Source: Pyrinomonadaceae bacterium | GTDB taxonomy: Bacteria > Acidobacteriota > Blastocatellia > Pyrinomonadales > Pyrinomonadaceae | DNA length: 7,745 nt | Assembly: GCA_025937955.1 (NCBI GenBank) | Contig: JAICQI010000258.1 | Coordinates: 1 to 7,745, forward strand | Direction: 5' to 3' | Shown: positions 5,641 to 7,745 of the stretch, one piece after another | Layout of the letters: each line of letters begins with the position of its first letter | Position numbering within the stretch: the first letter of the stretch is position 1 | Position numbers and translations under genes: made by a program | Notes under the pieces: generated by a model | Told to the model about the DNA's origin: nothing | Databases searched by the model: none | The model's input: the letters and a program-made list of their open reading frames with translations, nothing else

Positions 5641-6810
5641 TCAGTGTCCCTGCGTGAAATCAGTGGCTAAAGCGTCTTCGCGTAGGGCGTCTGCGAGTCG
5701 CTTGTCGGCCCCCGCCATCAGACGACGAGCACCGGATTTTGGCAGTTGAAAAAGGTTTACGCCTTTCCGATCCGCTTTCTCTAAAGCCTGCTGCGCCAAA
5801 TCTTTACGTCCCAGACGCTCGAATGCTTGCGCCAGCAGGTAGAACGCTTCGGCATAACCTGCGTCCATCTCGGTAGCCTTGCGCAGGTGTCGCACCGCCA
5901 GGGCGTCGCGATTGAGCTCAAAATAAAGACAACCGAGGACGTAATGCGCTTCCGGCGACGGCTTCACTGTCAACGCTCGCTTGAATTCACCCAACGCGCG
6001 GCGCCACTTCTTCTCCGCCACAAACACCCAGCCCAATCCATAATGTCCCGCGAACGAAGAACCACCCTGCGACGTCGCACTACTCAGCAGGTCCTTCGCC
6101 AGTGCCACTTCGCCATCGTCGGCACACGTCAATCCCAACAACAACGAGACACGCAGATCGCCAGGCAAAGCGGCGTGGGCTCGTTCGAGATAGGCACGCG
6201 CCTGTTTCGTTTTTCCGCGGCGGAAGTAGTGCTCGCCGATAAAGAGATTCAGCGCGGCGTTGTTTTCCGAGATCTCGGCGGCGCGTTGGAGTTTAACGAT
6301 GCCTTGCGGGATCTGCTTGTCTTCGAGCAGCAGGAATCCTTCGTTGACTAGTTCTTCGAAGGAGTGTTTGTCCGTGGCTCTAGCTTCGGTGAGGATTCGC
6401 AAGCGCAGCTCGTCGCGTTGGACGTTCTCTTCCTGCTCGACTGTGTCTCGCTGGCAGCGCTCGCTCCACATCCGTTCGAGTCGTTCTGTTTCGACCACGC
6501 CGTCTTCAGTGAGTAGACCTACGAGCGCTCTCATCAACGAACGATCAAAGTAAGCGTTCTGCGCGTAACGCAGCAGCAGGTCAAGACTGCGCTCCAGTCG
6601 TTCAGCCAGACGCGCCACTCTGTTTTCAGCAGCGGAAATACGTTCGAGAAGATGTTCGTCAGTGGAAAGACTCGCTGGTCCAGCCTCAAACCGCGAAGTG
6701 CTTGGTTCGACGACGATCATCAAGCGAGTGCCGCAGCGACTGCAGAACTCCTGGCCCAGTGGATTTGCCGCCAGGCACTTTTGGCAATAATGAGAGATGT
6801 TGGGGCGCAT
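5641..6810 (-). CDS. zinc-ribbon and TPR repeat protein, function unknown
   Basis: The family is not recognised by name. The 389-residue product begins with a four-cysteine zinc ribbon (YCQKC at 8-12 and FCSRCG at 22-27, so Cys9, 12, 23, 26). A variable linker and a helical, probably coiled-coil stretch (52-80, with heptad-like leucines) follow, then a charged helical region (about 90-150). Several TPR-like helix pairs run from about 153 to 345, clearest at 184-215, 253-284, 287-316 and 319-348. There is no signal peptide or membrane segment, so it is probably cytosolic. The architecture suggests a scaffold binding protein partners. It starts with ATG 15 nt after the dehydrogenase stop, with only a weak purine-rich site, so it is probably cotranscribed with that gene. 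A function in fatty acid metabolism cannot be inferred from position alone. Confidence 0.85.
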   Translation of the reverse strand: MRPNISHYCQKCLAANPLGQEFCSRCGTRLMIVVEPSTSRFEAGPASLSTDEHLLERISAAENRVARLAERLERSLDLLLRYAQNAYFDRSLMRALVGLLTEDGVVETERLERMWSERCQRDTVEQEENVQRDELRLRILTEARATDKHSFEELVNEGFLLLEDKQIPQGIVKLQRAAEISENNAALNLFIGEHYFRRGKTKQARAYLERAHAALPGDLRVSLLLGLTCADDGEVALAKDLLSSATSQGGSSFAGHYGLGWVFVAEKKWRRALGEFKRALTVKPSPEAHYVLGCLYFELNRDALAVRHLRKATEMDAGYAEAFYLLAQAFERLGRKDLAQQALEKADRKGVNLFQLPKSGARRLMAGADKRLADALREDALATDFTQGH

Positions 6811-6825
6811 TTCTCTGTCTGAGGT

Positions 6826-7671
6826 TTAGTATTCGTAAAACCCGCGGCCGCTTTTTCGACCCAGCCAACCAGCGTCCACGTAACGCTTGAGCAGCGGGCA
6901 AGGTCGATATTTGGGGTCTCCGAGCCCTTCATATAACACATTCATGATGGCAAGGCATACATCGAGACCGATAAAATCGGCGAGCGTGAGTGGGCCCATC
7001 GGATGATTCATGCCGAGCTTCATAATACCGTCGATGCTCTCGCGACTTGCCACGCCTTCGTACAATGCAAAGATGGCTTCGTTGATCATCGGCATCAGGA
7101 CGCGATTGGCGACGAAGCCTGGCGAGTCCTGGCAGTCGAGCGCGACTTTGCCTAACTGCTCAGTTAGTGATCTGACTCGCGCGTAGGTTTCGTCGGAAGT
7201 CGCCATGCCCCGAATCACTTCCACCAGCTTCATGACTGGAACGGGATTCATGAAGTGCATGCCGATGACTTTGTCGGGGCGTTTAGTGGCTGCGGCTAGC
7301 TTCGTGATGGAGATTGATGAGGTATTTGAGGCGAGAATTGCATGTGGCGGTGTGACTTGATCGAGTGTTTTGAACACTTGAGTTTTTACGCCCAGGTCTT
7401 CCGTCACTGCTTCGACTACAAACGTCGCTTCTTTGAACGCGGCGAAATCAGTGGTCCGCCGAATCCGGCCGATGATTGCCTGTTTGCTTTCTGCGTCGAG
7501 GCGTTCTTTATCAACGTCGCGTTGCAAACTCTTATCGATCGCGGTTAGTCCGCGATCGAGAAATTCATCACGCACATCATGCATGATCACGTTGTAGCCG
7601 GCGCGCGCGGCAACCTGGGCAATTCCATTCCCCATCGTCCCCGCACCAACCACGCCAATCACATCACTCAT
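6826..7671 (-). CDS. 3-hydroxybutyryl-CoA dehydrogenase
   Basis: This NAD(P)-dependent enzyme interconverts 3-hydroxyacyl-CoA and 3-ketoacyl-CoA in beta-oxidation, butyrate or polyhydroxybutyrate-type metabolism. The 281-residue single-function form has the Rossmann motif GAGTMGNGIAQ (9-19). The catalytic dyad is His139 in GMHFMNPVPVMKLVE and Glu151, supported by Ser118 in ASNTSS and Asn189 in PGFVANR. The C-terminal dimer domain carries GPLTLADFIGLD (226-237) and GRKSGRGFYEY. It lacks an enoyl-CoA hydratase domain, so it is the Hbd/PaaH type, not FadB; the exact symbol and direction cannot be settled. The start chosen is ATG at 7671 (MSDVIGVVGAG) with GGGA 6 nt upstream. The open frame continues to the window edge, but that part (WGGHGGPP) is a translation of the repeat at 7689-7745. 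An ATG at 7683 is a weaker alternative. Confidence 0.95.
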   Translation of the reverse strand: MSDVIGVVGAGTMGNGIAQVAARAGYNVIMHDVRDEFLDRGLTAIDKSLQRDVDKERLDAESKQAIIGRIRRTTDFAAFKEATFVVEAVTEDLGVKTQVFKTLDQVTPPHAILASNTSSISITKLAAATKRPDKVIGMHFMNPVPVMKLVEVIRGMATSDETYARVRSLTEQLGKVALDCQDSPGFVANRVLMPMINEAIFALYEGVASRESIDGIMKLGMNHPMGPLTLADFIGLDVCLAIMNVLYEGLGDPKYRPCPLLKRYVDAGWLGRKSGRGFYEY

Positions 7672-7688
7672 CTTCGTTCCCATTTGTA

Positions 7689-7745
7689 GGGGTGGCCCTC
7701 CGTGGCCACCCCAGCGTGCGAAGTCTAAGACTGGGGTGGCCACGG
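7689..7745. repeat. GTGGCCAC palindromic repeat upstream of the dehydrogenase, cut by window edge
   Basis: Perfect 15-bp arms at 7700-7714 (CCGTGGCCACCCCAG) and 7731-7745, with a 16-nt loop; the right arm reaches the window edge and may continue. A second, mutually exclusive 9-bp stem pairs 7689-7697 (GGGGTGGCC) with 7704-7712. On the minus strand GGCCAC recurs 10 nt apart. It lies 18 nt before the dehydrogenase ATG, so in RNA it would sit in the leader if transcription begins further upstream. Confidence 0.85.

Noticed and set aside
7672..7743. N-terminal extension of the dehydrogenase to the window edge
   Set aside because: It reads through the GTGGCCAC palindrome, giving WGGHGGPP-type sequence; the Rossmann fold starts properly from the ATG at 7671.

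Overview
The window reads as one strand of housekeeping genes from a free-living Gram-negative-type bacterium. All nine genes are on the minus strand, so transcription runs from high to low coordinates. Gene content and order match the classic ribosome/fatty-acid cluster. The style of the intergenic palindromic 'word' repeats, together with moderately high GC, suggests Acidobacteriota (Blastocatellia-like) or a similar soil phylum. That placement is an inference and is not proven by any single marker here.

Layout in transcription order: a 3-hydroxybutyryl-CoA dehydrogenase (7671-6826); a zinc-ribbon plus TPR protein of unknown function (6810-5641); a 136-nt gap with a large heptamer-based hairpin and a good sigma-70-type promoter; then the core operon: DUF177/YceD (5486-4971), ribosomal protein L32 (4888-4706), PlsX (4696-3611), FabH (3578-2592), FabD (2598-1639), acyl carrier protein (1608-1366) and FabF (1272-13). 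The gaps are short, one junction overlaps (fabH/fabD), and a single promoter at 5503-5531 probably drives the whole run. The usual fabG between fabD and acpP is absent.

How the genes work together: PlsX makes acyl-phosphate for phospholipid synthesis, FabD charges ACP with malonate, FabH starts chains from acyl-CoA, FabF elongates them, and ACP carries every intermediate. L32 and DUF177 tie this pathway to ribosome assembly and growth rate. The upstream dehydrogenase works on CoA-linked rather than ACP-linked hydroxyacyl chains.

The most unusual content is between the genes. Every gap longer than about 30 nt holds an inverted repeat, each with a different sequence, but all built the same way: a 6-7 nt word iterated every 7-10 nt and then mirrored. 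One supplies the last 16 codons and stop of plsX. A diverged half-copy of another appears to supply the -35 region of the operon promoter. No mobile-element genes, tRNA, rRNA, CRISPR array or phage genes were found.
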